Source of the DNA: Nitrospirota bacterium
Lineage (GTDB): Bacteria > Nitrospirota > JACRHJ01
Assembly: GCA_016212105.1 (NCBI GenBank)
Contig: JACRHJ010000050.1
Location: 1-55,085 of the forward strand
Length of the DNA: 55,085 nucleotides
Direction of reading: 5' to 3'
Each line of letters opens with the position of its first letter. Positions within the stretch are counted from its first letter, which is position 1. The notes below the pieces were generated by a model. That model made no database searches. It worked only from the letters and a program-made list of their open reading frames with translations, and was not told the DNA's origin. This document shows positions 8,212 through 15,874 of the stretch, in pieces. The position numbers were made by a program, and so were the translations under genes.

Positions 8212-8278
8212 GGTTTGGGAGGAGGTTGGTTTTGTGTTGGGGCAGGTCCCCGTGTCTGCCCTGCTTTGGATATAACGG

Positions 8279-8583
8279 TGTCATCCTGAGCGACGCGAAG
8301 GATCCGCCTGTATCCAATTCTTACGTGTAGGGTGGGCTCTGCCCACCGTCCGAAAAAGCAGGGCACTGGTCGAGACCCCTCACCCCCAACCCCCTCTCCC
8401 GCGAGGAGAGGGGGATTAGATACAGGCAGATTCTTCGCGTCGCTCAGAATGACAGGCCAAAAACAAGAAGGGCCGACACACGGGTCGGCCCCTACATAAA
8501 AAATTCATCAACCAATCTCCCCTCTCCTCCCGGGAGAGGGGCCGGGGGTGAGGGCGGGCCTTTGGGCCAGGGGTGAGGGCTCC
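8279..8583. repeat. Gap of dispersed repeats including a 36-bp inverted pair
   Basis: Arms at 8279-8314 and 8419-8454 are inverted copies of a TGTCATNCTGAGCGACGCG element with three differences. Between and after them lie a GGTGGGC..GCCCACC palindrome (about 8330-8350), two CCCTCTCC / GGAGAGGG hairpins (8390-8413 and 8519-8540) and a GGGCCGAC..GTCGGCCC hairpin (8472-8492). No gene is visible. Confidence 0.75.
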
Positions 8584-8880
8584 CTACTCCCCCTCGAAAA
8601 CCACCGGCAGGGCCTCCAGGACGCCGTTGACGCCCGCGACCGGGAGTATGGTGAGGATGGCCTCGGCCAGCTCGGCGCGTGTCGCGCCGGCGGCCAGGGC
8701 CTGCGGCACGTGCGCGCGCACGCCGGGCGTATAGCCCTGCGACGCCATGACGGCGACGAGTATGAGCTGTTTGGTCTTCCTGTCCAGCGCGGGCGCGTCC
8801 ATGACGGACCTGAACAGGCCCAGGTACGCCTTTCCCGCCTCCGGGCAGGTCTTCAGGAACAGGTCGAACTCCTTCGACAT
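8584..8880 (-). CDS. Carboxymuconolactone decarboxylase-fold protein
   Basis: This 98-residue all-helical protein matches the CMD/AhpD fold: FRSVMDAPALDRKTKQLILVAVMASQGY, then a helix with RAHVPQALAAGATRAELAEAI. In AhpD-type peroxidase members a CxxC pair precedes the conserved His. Here the equivalent positions read TPGV, and the only Cys (C12) lies elsewhere, so thiol peroxidase activity is not expected. It may be closer to the decarboxylase-like branch or be purely structural; the substrate is unknown. The start ATG at 8880 has CGGAG upstream. A tandem heptamer repeat separates it from rlpA. Confidence 0.8.
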   Translation of the reverse strand: MSKEFDLFLKTCPEAGKAYLGLFRSVMDAPALDRKTKQLILVAVMASQGYTPGVRAHVPQALAAGATRAELAEAILTILPVAGVNGVLEALPVVFEGE

Positions 8881-8932
8881 CGAAAACTCCGGTAATTGTG
8901 GTTTCCGGCTGCTTGCAGGCGGTTGTCTTTAC

Positions 8933-8967
8933 TAGCCCCTAGCCCCTAGCCCCTAACCCCTAGCCCC
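8933..8967. repeat. Tandem heptamer repeat (TAGCCCC)5
   Basis: Five consecutive 7-bp units TAGCCCC lie between the rlpA stop and the start of the CMD-fold gene; the fourth unit is TAACCCC. The repeat lies outside any reading frame. Confidence 0.9.
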
Positions 8968-8976
8968 TGTCTTTTC

Positions 8977-9630
8977 TTACTCCCTCACCACCCACGTCTC
9001 GTAGCCTTCGTTTGCAAGGCGGGACGCCAGGCGCGCGGCCATGACCTTGTCGCCGAACTGCCCGACGCGCACTCGGTTGACGTCCGCGCCGCCGACGTTC
9101 ACGCGGTCTATGCGTACGTCGGCGTAGTTGAGTTCGAGCCCCATCTTGATGCGGCCCGCGTTCTCCGGGTCCGCGAACGCGCCGACCTGCACGCGGTACT
9201 GCCCTTCGCCTCCGGATGCTGGCATGTGCACCGTCTTGATGTAGCTCATGTCGCGGTCGAGTTCCTCGATTATCACCTCGCCGAAGCTGACGCCGATGGT
9301 ACGGGACGCGCCTCGGGAGAGGTCTATCTCCCGGCCGTCCACGAATGGTCCGCGGTCGTTGACGACGACGACACAGGAGCGGCCGTCGGCGGGGTTGGTC
9401 ACGCGCAGCCTCTGGCCGAACGGGTACGTCCTGTGAGCGCAGGTCATGCCGTCCATGTCGTACACCGCGCCGGACGCAGTGCGGTTCCCGTGGAAGCCGG
9501 GCCCATACCACGTGGCGACGCAGCGGTAGCTCTTGCCGCGTCCCGCCGTCCCGCCCCCCTGCGGGGCGTGCGCGCAAGACGCTGTCAGAGCCGTCAGGCA
9601 GACGAGCAGGACCGCCGCCCAGCGTCTCAA
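8977..9630 (-). CDS. rlpA: RlpA-like lipoprotein with SPOR domain
   Basis: This 217-residue protein is RlpA, a septal-ring lipoprotein that in Pseudomonas acts as a lytic transglycosylase on denuded peptidoglycan. It has a signal peptide with lipobox LTASC (Cys19). A double-psi beta-barrel (about 38-125) carries the family motifs ATWYGPGFHGNRTASG, LPFGQ-like YPFGQRLRVTNP and VVVNDRGPFVDGREIDLS. A C-terminal SPOR repeat (about 140-217) binds glycan strands. The usual ATG-based longer frame (to 9810) reads through the upstream gene. I choose the TTG at 9630, whose TTGA overlaps the stop of the zinc-ribbon gene and which yields a proper lipoprotein signal. Confidence 0.9.
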   Translation of the reverse strand: MRRWAAVLLVCLTALTASCAHAPQGGGTAGRGKSYRCVATWYGPGFHGNRTASGAVYDMDGMTCAHRTYPFGQRLRVTNPADGRSCVVVVNDRGPFVDGREIDLSRGASRTIGVSFGEVIIEELDRDMSYIKTVHMPASGGEGQYRVQVGAFADPENAGRIKMGLELNYADVRIDRVNVGGADVNRVRVGQFGDKVMAARLASRLANEGYETWVVRE

Positions 9631-9845
9631 GAGAGTTCTGACTCCCAGATGTTGTACTTGCAGCTCTTGCAGTAGAAGACCGGCGTCTCGACCGAGATGA
9701 TGCACCCTGCTAGGAGACATTTGCCCTCCTTTTCCAGCCTCTGGTACCTTGCGTAATCGGAACGCGAACAGCTGTAGATAATGGGTATGACATGGTCCGC
9801 CCTGCCGCACTTGGGGCAGACGGCGGACTCCAGCTCTTCCTCCAT
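9627..9845 (-). CDS. Small zinc-ribbon protein, translationally coupled to rlpA
   Basis: This 72-residue protein has two CxxC pairs, CPKCG near residue 10 and CKSC near residue 59, spaced as in a zinc ribbon. Further Cys residues lie in the centre (SCSRSD, GKCLLAGC). No membrane segment is present, and I do not recognise a named family. The ATG at 9845 has a CGGAGG ribosome binding site. Its TGA (9627-9629) overlaps the TTG start of rlpA by two bases, so the two genes are probably co-translated. The upstream region is AT-rich and likely holds its promoter. Confidence 0.75.
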   Translation of the reverse strand: MEEELESAVCPKCGRADHVIPIIYSCSRSDYARYQRLEKEGKCLLAGCIISVETPVFYCKSCKYNIWESELS

Positions 9846-10130
9846 CGACGATACCTCCGGATAATTAATTTCTGTTAATGTGTAATATACTTCAGATTGA
9901 AAGAAAATTCCAGATTATTCTATCAGGAGGGGTTCTGGTTTTCCTGCGCCTATTTTGCGGGCGACAAATATACAGGCCGGCACATTGAAGGCACGCGTGT
10001 CAGGCCTAAGAGTGCCGACCTGTAAATTCACACCCGCAGTGCTCTTTAAATGCAAAAATGATGGCTGCAACGAATCTCCCGCCCCCTGCAAGGGGGAGGG
10101 CTGGGGTGGGGGTTGGTGTCAGGCTGGGGC
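9846..10130. other. Intergenic gap with a long inverted repeat
   Basis: Arms TACAGGCCGGCAC (9971-9983) and GTGCCGACCTGTA (10012-10024) match at 12 of 13 positions around a 28-nt centre. A CCCTCCCC-family palindrome lies at about 10075-10115. The part next to 9845 is AT-rich and probably promoter-bearing for the zinc-ribbon gene. No gene was found. Confidence 0.6.
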
Positions 10131-11282
10131 CTACTTGGGATGGCACCCGTCGCAGCCCTCGCGGCGGGTCAGGTGCGCGCCGGGCGCGCCGTGCGGGTCG
10201 TGGCAGGTCAGGCACATCGTCTTGCCGTCGTCGGTCATGGGGAAGTCGGCGGGCAGCGTGAACTGCGGTTCGTGTCCGACCATGTGGAGGTGTCCCGGCA
10301 CGGGTATCTCGTGGCAGAGGCCGCATATCTCGGCGCGGTTGGCCTTGAGGTTGTACTTGAAGTCCGACGAGTGCGGGTCGTGGCAGCCCGAGCAGTTGCC
10401 GGACTTGAACGGCGGGTGCAGGCTGTTCTGGGTGTTCCACCTGTCCGCGTCCTCCTGGTGGCACATGATGCATATCTCGCTCTTGGCCTTTATGAGCTGG
10501 AACGGGAACGGCGTGCTGTGCGCGTCGTGGCATATGGTGCACATGCCCGCGCCGACCGGGCCGTGGAGCAGGAGCTTCGAGTCGTCGATCTCCTTCCTGT
10601 CCGTATGGCAGCCGTAGCATAGCACGGTGTCCCGCTCCTCGACCCTGTACCTGTTGGGCTCGCTTCCGGGGTCGTGGCATACCGTGCAGATGCCCACCGC
10701 GACCGGACCGTGCACGTTGAGGTTGTCCGTAAGGCCCTTGTGGCACCGGAGGCAGCTCTTCTCCATTCCGGTCTCGATCTCGGCCTGGGTCAGCGTGGTC
10801 CTGTGGCACTCCTGGCAGTGTTCTTCGTTTTCGTCCTTGTGGAAGACGTAGGGTGGGTATGTGCTCGCCAGGCCGCCTTCGAGCTTGGACGAGCGGAATA
10901 TGGAGAGCGTCTTGGACTCCCACTGCCCGTCGCCCTTCCTCCAGCGCACCTCAAGGAGGTTGACCCCGAGCGAGAGTGTAACCTGGGCGTGGAAGTGCCC
11001 GTCGCGCATATTGGGTATGGTCCTGGAGCGGCCGTTGTTGTTAAGCTCGACCTGGACGTCCTTGCCGTCCACCTTGCCAACCACGGACACCTTCTTGCCC
11101 GTGGTAGAGACCACCGCCATGGACGCGGTACGCCTCGGCCCGGAGAGCGACGGGTTCTCGGTGGACACGGACGTGAGGCTTTCCGGGACGAAAACACGTA
11201 TATCCCCTACCGGTCCAGCTATGGCCGGAGACCGGAGGCTCAATACAAGCGCTATGATAAGTATATATATAATCGTCTTCAT
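10131..11282 (-). CDS. Decaheme c-type cytochrome with N-terminal beta domain
   Basis: This 383-residue exported protein has ten CXXCH motifs (CQECH, CLRCH, CTVCH, CYGCH, CTICH, CIMCH, CSGCH, CGLCH, CLTCH, CDGCH) in its last 240 residues, arranged as doubled-CXXCH modules with HGPV..GICTVCHDPH-type spacing. This spacing matches the cytochrome c3 / NrfB-like families. The first 120 mature residues contain no heme motif and look like a beta-sandwich (VSVVGKVDGKDVQVELNN). The ATG at 11282 is chosen because it begins a signal peptide (about 1-22); an ATG at 11330 adds 16 residues without one. It follows the NHL lipoprotein gene by 78 bp on the same strand, so the two are likely co-transcribed. 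Confidence 0.92.
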   Translation of the reverse strand: MKTIIYILIIALVLSLRSPAIAGPVGDIRVFVPESLTSVSTENPSLSGPRRTASMAVVSTTGKKVSVVGKVDGKDVQVELNNNGRSRTIPNMRDGHFHAQVTLSLGVNLLEVRWRKGDGQWESKTLSIFRSSKLEGGLASTYPPYVFHKDENEEHCQECHRTTLTQAEIETGMEKSCLRCHKGLTDNLNVHGPVAVGICTVCHDPGSEPNRYRVEERDTVLCYGCHTDRKEIDDSKLLLHGPVGAGMCTICHDAHSTPFPFQLIKAKSEICIMCHQEDADRWNTQNSLHPPFKSGNCSGCHDPHSSDFKYNLKANRAEICGLCHEIPVPGHLHMVGHEPQFTLPADFPMTDDGKTMCLTCHDPHGAPGAHLTRREGCDGCHPK

Positions 11283-11360
11283 ATTAGTGGTTATCAGATG
11301 TTCCACGGCGCAGCCAGACTGCGTCGCCATTCCCGAGTGGACGGGCGGCGGTGAACGCGC

Positions 11361-12908
11361 CTACTTCGGCACGTAGCGGTAGACCATGTTCTTCACGGCG
11401 TCCGTGACGTAGACGTAGTTGTTTCTGAGGACTGTGATGCCCCTTGGGTCGGCAAGCTCGTCACCCCCGAACGCGAAAATGAAATCGCCCTTGCCGTTGT
11501 ATACCATCACCTTCTTGCGGCCGCGGTCGGTCACGAAGACGGTGTTGTCGAAGTTGTTGACAGCGATGTTCACGGGCTCACGGAACTGGCCGTCCTTGTC
11601 GCCGGAGGTAGCGAACACGCCAAGGAACTCGCCATCCCTGTCGAAGCGGACGATGCTGTACGTGCCGTCCTGAAGCTTGTCGAGCACCAGGAACCCTCCG
11701 TAGCCGGAGTTGTCAAAGGCGATCGCGGTCGGGAAGTTCAGCCGGCCCGCGCCGTACGGCATGTTGAGGTCGTTGCCCCACTGGCGGAAGAACGTCGTGT
11801 CGGTGCCCTGGTTGCCAGGGGTAACGAAGAAGCCCTGTACCCTCGCGTTTTCGGTATCCGTTACATACAGGACGTCTTTGTCGTCCATCGCCAGGTAGGT
11901 CGGCAGGTTCAGCTTGCCCTCGGTAAAACCGAGGCCGCCCCAGACGAACGGGGCGAGCAGTATGTTGTCGGCCTTCCTGATATAAACCGGGTCGAGTATG
12001 ACCTGTCTGCCTTCGGACTGGTATGTGTTCATGAGCGTCGCGTCCGGTTCGGCCGTGCCGAGCTTCCTCATCATCAGGAAGACGTTTACCGGGTCGTTTA
12101 CGTCGAGAGGGTTGTCCGGGAAGGTGGCGCTCGAGTCCTGAGTCAGCAGGAACCTCTGTATGCGGTAGTTAAGGGAGTCGACGACCGTGATACGGATGAG
12201 GTCCCTTGTCGCATCGTTGTCGAGTATCATGCCGACCGGCTTGTTGAACTCGAACTCGCCAGTCATCCTGAGGACCAGGCCAGCGCCGTCGTTCTCCTCG
12301 GCGAACTCACCGTCTCCCATACCCTGTCTGCCGAAGGCGAACTGGAATATCCCGAACCGGTCGAACTTCTGAATACGGTAGTTGCCCTGGTCGACTACGT
12401 ATATGTTTTCCTGTTCGTCTACCGCGACTGAGACCGGCGTGTCCAGCAGCCCCTGTCCGAGCCCGAAACCTCCGAACGAGAGGTCGAGCGAGTAGGGAGA
12501 CGGGACGGCCTCGCCGCCGGACTCCTTGGCCTCGGCCTTAGGCTTTGCGGGAGATCTCTGCGGGGCGGCGTCCGCCTTCCTGTCCTCCGGCTTTGGCGGG
12601 ACGGACTTGGGACCCGTGCCCACCCTCGCCGCGGCGGTCTTGGCGGACGCATCTGGCGAGGCTGCCGCCTTGGTTTTCTCCTCGGACTTGGCGGGCGGCA
12701 TCGAGGGCTCTGCCTTTGGCTGCTGGTCGGCCGTCTTCCCTGCGGCGGGCGCGGTCTTTACGGGCGGCGGCGGGACCGGCTGGCCGGACCTCGCAACCAC
12801 TACCCTGTGTCCGCCGCACCCGGCGGCCGCCAGGATACCGGCCACGGCTATCGCGGCTGCTATCCATCGTGCCAGTGAACATCGGAAGGTCTGGTGAGCT
12901 TTGCGCAT
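11361..12908 (-). CDS. NHL-repeat lipoprotein with Pro/Ala/Lys-rich linker
   Basis: This 515-residue lipoprotein has a signal ending in ILAAAGC (Cys31). A low-complexity Pro/Ala/Lys/Glu linker (about 35-135) spans the envelope. A beta-propeller of NHL repeats follows (about 140-515), with units such as VSVAVDEQENIYVVDQGNYRIQKFD and LADPRGITVLRNNYVYVTD. NHL propellers mostly mediate protein contacts. An inserted 160-residue loop with acidic and aromatic character separates the first two repeats from the rest. It lies directly upstream of the decaheme gene, repeating the NHL-cytochrome pairing of this locus. A strong terminator separates it from the CsgG-like gene upstream. Confidence 0.88.
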   Translation of the reverse strand: MRKAHQTFRCSLARWIAAAIAVAGILAAAGCGGHRVVVARSGQPVPPPPVKTAPAAGKTADQQPKAEPSMPPAKSEEKTKAAASPDASAKTAAARVGTGPKSVPPKPEDRKADAAPQRSPAKPKAEAKESGGEAVPSPYSLDLSFGGFGLGQGLLDTPVSVAVDEQENIYVVDQGNYRIQKFDRFGIFQFAFGRQGMGDGEFAEENDGAGLVLRMTGEFEFNKPVGMILDNDATRDLIRITVVDSLNYRIQRFLLTQDSSATFPDNPLDVNDPVNVFLMMRKLGTAEPDATLMNTYQSEGRQVILDPVYIRKADNILLAPFVWGGLGFTEGKLNLPTYLAMDDKDVLYVTDTENARVQGFFVTPGNQGTDTTFFRQWGNDLNMPYGAGRLNFPTAIAFDNSGYGGFLVLDKLQDGTYSIVRFDRDGEFLGVFATSGDKDGQFREPVNIAVNNFDNTVFVTDRGRKKVMVYNGKGDFIFAFGGDELADPRGITVLRNNYVYVTDAVKNMVYRYVPK

Positions 12909-12974
12909 GGGGGTCTCTTTCGAAGTGGCTGCCCGGCAAAACGCCCCGCGGCGGCCGCCGGTGGCCCTGACGAT

Positions 12975-13014
12975 AAAAAAACAAGGCGCTACGTATGGAC
13001 TCCCGGAGCGCCTT
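12975..13014 (-). terminator. Terminator after the CsgG-like gene
   Basis: On the minus strand AAGGCGCT and AGCGCCTT form a perfect 8-bp stem with a 16-nt loop, followed by G and seven T. It ends the unit that runs from the foldase gene to the CsgG-like gene. Confidence 0.8.
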
Positions 13015-13074
13015 CAGGTATCATTGTTTATGCGAAATCCCCGCTCCTTTGAATTACGAAGCGGCCGGAAGCCG

Positions 13075-13866
13075 TTATCTGCCGCCCAGGGCCGGCGTCG
13101 CCACCATGCCCGCGGACGTCGCCTTGACCGCGAGAGGCGGTGTGGCCTCCGCCTGCTGGCTGCCGGCGGGCTTGCCCTTGCCCTTGTCGCTGGAAAGCAC
13201 GTCCTTCTTGACGGCCTCCTTTCCCGCGACGTCTTCGGCCTTGGCGGACTCGACCTTCCTGTCCATTATCTCGTCCGCTATGTCGTCTACCAGGTCTTCG
13301 ATGACGTCCCTGGCGACAGCTATGACCGTCGGGCCTTCCGAGAGGCCCAGAGACTCGGATATGGACCCGCCGCCCTCCATCGAGGCGTTGCCGAGCCAGA
13401 GTATGCTGCCCGTCTCCACGTCTACCATGCGGAGCGATATGGCGAACTGCGCGCCCTTGGCCGACCTCTCCGTGTATTCCTCCACCACGCCGAATATTAT
13501 TGCCTGGACGCCGAGGTTGTCGCCGAGCGTCTTCATGGTGTCCTTGCCGATTGCGTCGGTCTCCCTCAGCTTGAGCTTCTTCATCACCTCAAGCATCTCG
13601 CCCTCGTCTACGACGTCCTTGAACGCCCCAGAGATGTAGAGTTCCGACAAAAACAGCTCCCGGACCTTGAGGCTTGCGTCCTTGTCTTTCGCGACGCTGA
13701 CAAACGGCATCACGGCCACATTGCGGTTAGGTGACCATTCCGGGTAGGTGACATACGTGGATTCCGCTATCGGCTTAGAATAGAGCCTCGTGGTAGAGCC
13801 ACACCCTGTCAGGAATACAGACAAGATTATAGCCAGAAGGATAAACCTTCTGCATGGCAAAGTCAT
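13075..13866 (-). CDS. CsgG/LpoB-like outer-membrane lipoprotein
   Basis: This 263-residue lipoprotein has its lipobox at LTGC (Cys22). Its core, about residues 50-190, has the fold seen in CsgG, LpoB and TolB N-terminal-like proteins. NRNVAVMPFVSVAKDKDASLKVRELFLSEL leads into FKDVVDEGEM, then TLGDNLGVQAIIFGVVEEY and ISLRMVDVETGSILWLGNAS. CsgG forms the curli secretion pore. This protein lacks obvious long amphipathic pore-forming strands but could be an accessory or a divergent channel. The C-terminal 70 residues are charged and low in complexity. I choose the ATG at 13866 because GGGAGGG lies about 9 bases upstream; upstream starts to 13920 have no such site. It follows the beta-barrel gene, with only an AT-rich 111-bp gap. 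Confidence 0.75.
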   Translation of the reverse strand: MTLPCRRFILLAIILSVFLTGCGSTTRLYSKPIAESTYVTYPEWSPNRNVAVMPFVSVAKDKDASLKVRELFLSELYISGAFKDVVDEGEMLEVMKKLKLRETDAIGKDTMKTLGDNLGVQAIIFGVVEEYTERSAKGAQFAISLRMVDVETGSILWLGNASMEGGGSISESLGLSEGPTVIAVARDVIEDLVDDIADEIMDRKVESAKAEDVAGKEAVKKDVLSSDKGKGKPAGSQQAEATPPLAVKATSAGMVATPALGGR

Positions 13867-13977
13867 AGAACTTTCCCTCCCCGTAGTTTTACCGCCACGA
13901 TTTTGTAGCATATCCATCATTAAATATCAACCTAATTTTACATATAGCGCTATTTATTAAACTTATTTAAGAATGCG

Positions 13978-15786
13978 TCATTTTTTCATGTTAAGTACTA
14001 TATATACGGACTGCGCGGTGCTTTCAGGCGTGCTGTTGGTGACGGAATAACTGTACCTCGCCTGTAGGTTCAAGGTGACCCTTTTGAGCCGCAGGTAGAC
14101 GCCGTACTGGAGGCCGTAAGAGCTGCTTGAAAAGGTGTTGGACCCGGTCTGGTAGCGCATGTTGGCGCTTATGGTATGCGGGGCCATATTCCAGTTCCCG
14201 GTAAGCGAATAAGAACTGGTGGTTGTAGCGACACCGTTCCCGGTGCTCGACGATGAGAAGGAGGCGTCTGCCGATACGCTCGTCCCGGGGAGCGGCCTCC
14301 TGAGCGTCAGCCTTATCACGGCGTTGTTGTTCTCCGAGGCCGGGGTGGTCGAGATGCCGCCCGAGCTTCTCCTCGTGTAGTTGTCGGTAATGTTTATGTC
14401 CAGGTTGTCGTGCAGCGTCAAGCGGTAGGCTACCGGGACGGTCAGTATCGTGGTAGTGGACTCCTGGCCCTTGACGCCGGTAGTGACGGTGTAGTCCACG
14501 TATGGCGCCACCAGGAGGTTCCGTACCGGCCCGAAGTTGACTTTAAGCCTGTACTGGTCGGTCGAGGTCTCGCCCGTCGCGGCGCTGTTCAGTACATACG
14601 CCTCCGAAAGCGACGCGCTCAGGTAGCCCGATATCCTCACATTAACCATCCAGTCGAGGTTGTCCCGCGACGTGTCCCTGGTCACGGTGGCGGCCGCCGT
14701 CTTCCTGCCGAACGTATTGTTCCTCTTCTCGTAGCGCGATACTATGTCGAACCTTCCCACCCTGTGGTTGAAGTTCACGCCCATGACGGTCGTGTCGCTG
14801 GTAGTGATGCCCGACGAGTTTTCCGTATCCCTTGCGGTATAATTCCCGTACAGTTTGACATACTTCGGGAACTTGTAGGCGGCGGCGGTGCTCCATGTGT
14901 TTTCTGTCACCCGTGCGGCGGGATCCAGAAGGTCCTCCTGTACCCTGTATATGTACGAAGTGTTGACCGAGCCATATCTCAGCACGCCCATACCCGCCTT
15001 CGCCTCGGTGGTGCCGACGGACTTTTTTGTCACGCCGCCTTTGTCCGGGGTCACCTTGCTGTAGCTGTAGTTCTCCCTAAGGCTTGTCCTTAGCTTGCCC
15101 CCGAATATCTTGGCCATGGCCAGCTGCCCGCTGAAGTCGCTGGAACCCGAGGTGCCGCCCTGGGAGCGGTTTTTTCCCTTCTGCGTCCTGTAGTCCGCGT
15201 TCAGTGTGAATATGCCGATGTCGTAGTTGGTGCCAAAAGACACCTCGTCGGTTACGGTGTCGGAACCCGTGACCCCGTTGCTTATCTGCCTCGACTCCCT
15301 AGTGCCGTACCTCATCCTCAGGCTCGGGAGCTTGCCGGGGCTGATGGTGTTATCGAAGTAGAGGTCCTTGGACTCGGTGGAACGGGTAGTGGTGGTATTA
15401 CCGGACATGACTATCTCATCACGCAGGTTTTCGCGGTAGCCGGTGCCTGCCTGAAACCCTCTGCTGGACAGCTGGAGGCTGAGCGAGGGCTGTGCCTGCG
15501 TCCCCTCGGAACCGTCACGGGTGTCCTTCACGATGTCGAGCTTGAGCTTGCCGAGGAGCGACATCCCAGCCGAAGGTTTGCCGGTTATATTGTAGTAGAA
15601 GTTTAGCTTGTCCTGGCTGCTGGTTCTCGTGGTCGTGCCGCTCGAAGACTCGTTGGACTGGTGGGAGACCTGTGTGCCGTAGTTCACCAGGGCACAGGCC
15701 TCCCCTGGCAGCGACAGGATGGCCCATAGCAGCAGGGCCGTCCACAGGGTCCCCCCCCAAAACCCCGTGAAGCAGTTCCTCGTCAT
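13978..15786 (-). CDS. Large outer-membrane beta-barrel protein
   Basis: This 602-residue protein has a signal peptide (ending near GEACA) and a mature part made almost entirely of alternating polar/hydrophobic strands with Ser/Thr/Gly-rich turns (for example VTLNLQARYSYSVTN, FDIVSRYEKRNN). This indicates an outer-membrane barrel of perhaps 26-30 strands, and it contains no heme motif. The C-terminus is VYIVLNMKK, lacking the usual terminal aromatic residue. In porin-cytochrome conduits a barrel of this kind houses a multiheme cytochrome, and its neighbours here make that a reasonable inference. The ATG at 15786 starts the signal; a TTG at 15813 is possible. No strong ribosome binding site is visible. 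Confidence 0.82.
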   Translation of the reverse strand: MTRNCFTGFWGGTLWTALLLWAILSLPGEACALVNYGTQVSHQSNESSSGTTTRTSSQDKLNFYYNITGKPSAGMSLLGKLKLDIVKDTRDGSEGTQAQPSLSLQLSSRGFQAGTGYRENLRDEIVMSGNTTTTRSTESKDLYFDNTISPGKLPSLRMRYGTRESRQISNGVTGSDTVTDEVSFGTNYDIGIFTLNADYRTQKGKNRSQGGTSGSSDFSGQLAMAKIFGGKLRTSLRENYSYSKVTPDKGGVTKKSVGTTEAKAGMGVLRYGSVNTSYIYRVQEDLLDPAARVTENTWSTAAAYKFPKYVKLYGNYTARDTENSSGITTSDTTVMGVNFNHRVGRFDIVSRYEKRNNTFGRKTAAATVTRDTSRDNLDWMVNVRISGYLSASLSEAYVLNSAATGETSTDQYRLKVNFGPVRNLLVAPYVDYTVTTGVKGQESTTTILTVPVAYRLTLHDNLDINITDNYTRRSSGGISTTPASENNNAVIRLTLRRPLPGTSVSADASFSSSSTGNGVATTTSSYSLTGNWNMAPHTISANMRYQTGSNTFSSSSYGLQYGVYLRLKRVTLNLQARYSYSVTNSTPESTAQSVYIVLNMKK

Positions 15787-15874
15787 CTTGTAATCCGTGC
15801 GAGTTTGTTCCAAATACTATATATCGGCCCGGAAGCCCTCTCGCCGCCATGCGAAACGCCCTTGACTTCCGGCT

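Noticed and set aside
8933..8967. CRISPR array
   Set aside because: The units are 7 bp with no spacers; it is a simple tandem repeat.
9643..9810. N-terminal extension of RlpA to an ATG at 9810
   Set aside because: It reads through the zinc-ribbon gene and places the lipobox internally.
10006..10923. 305-residue minus-strand ORF inside the decaheme gene
   Set aside because: A frame shadow rich in Pro/Arg/Gln, covered by a gene with ten heme motifs.
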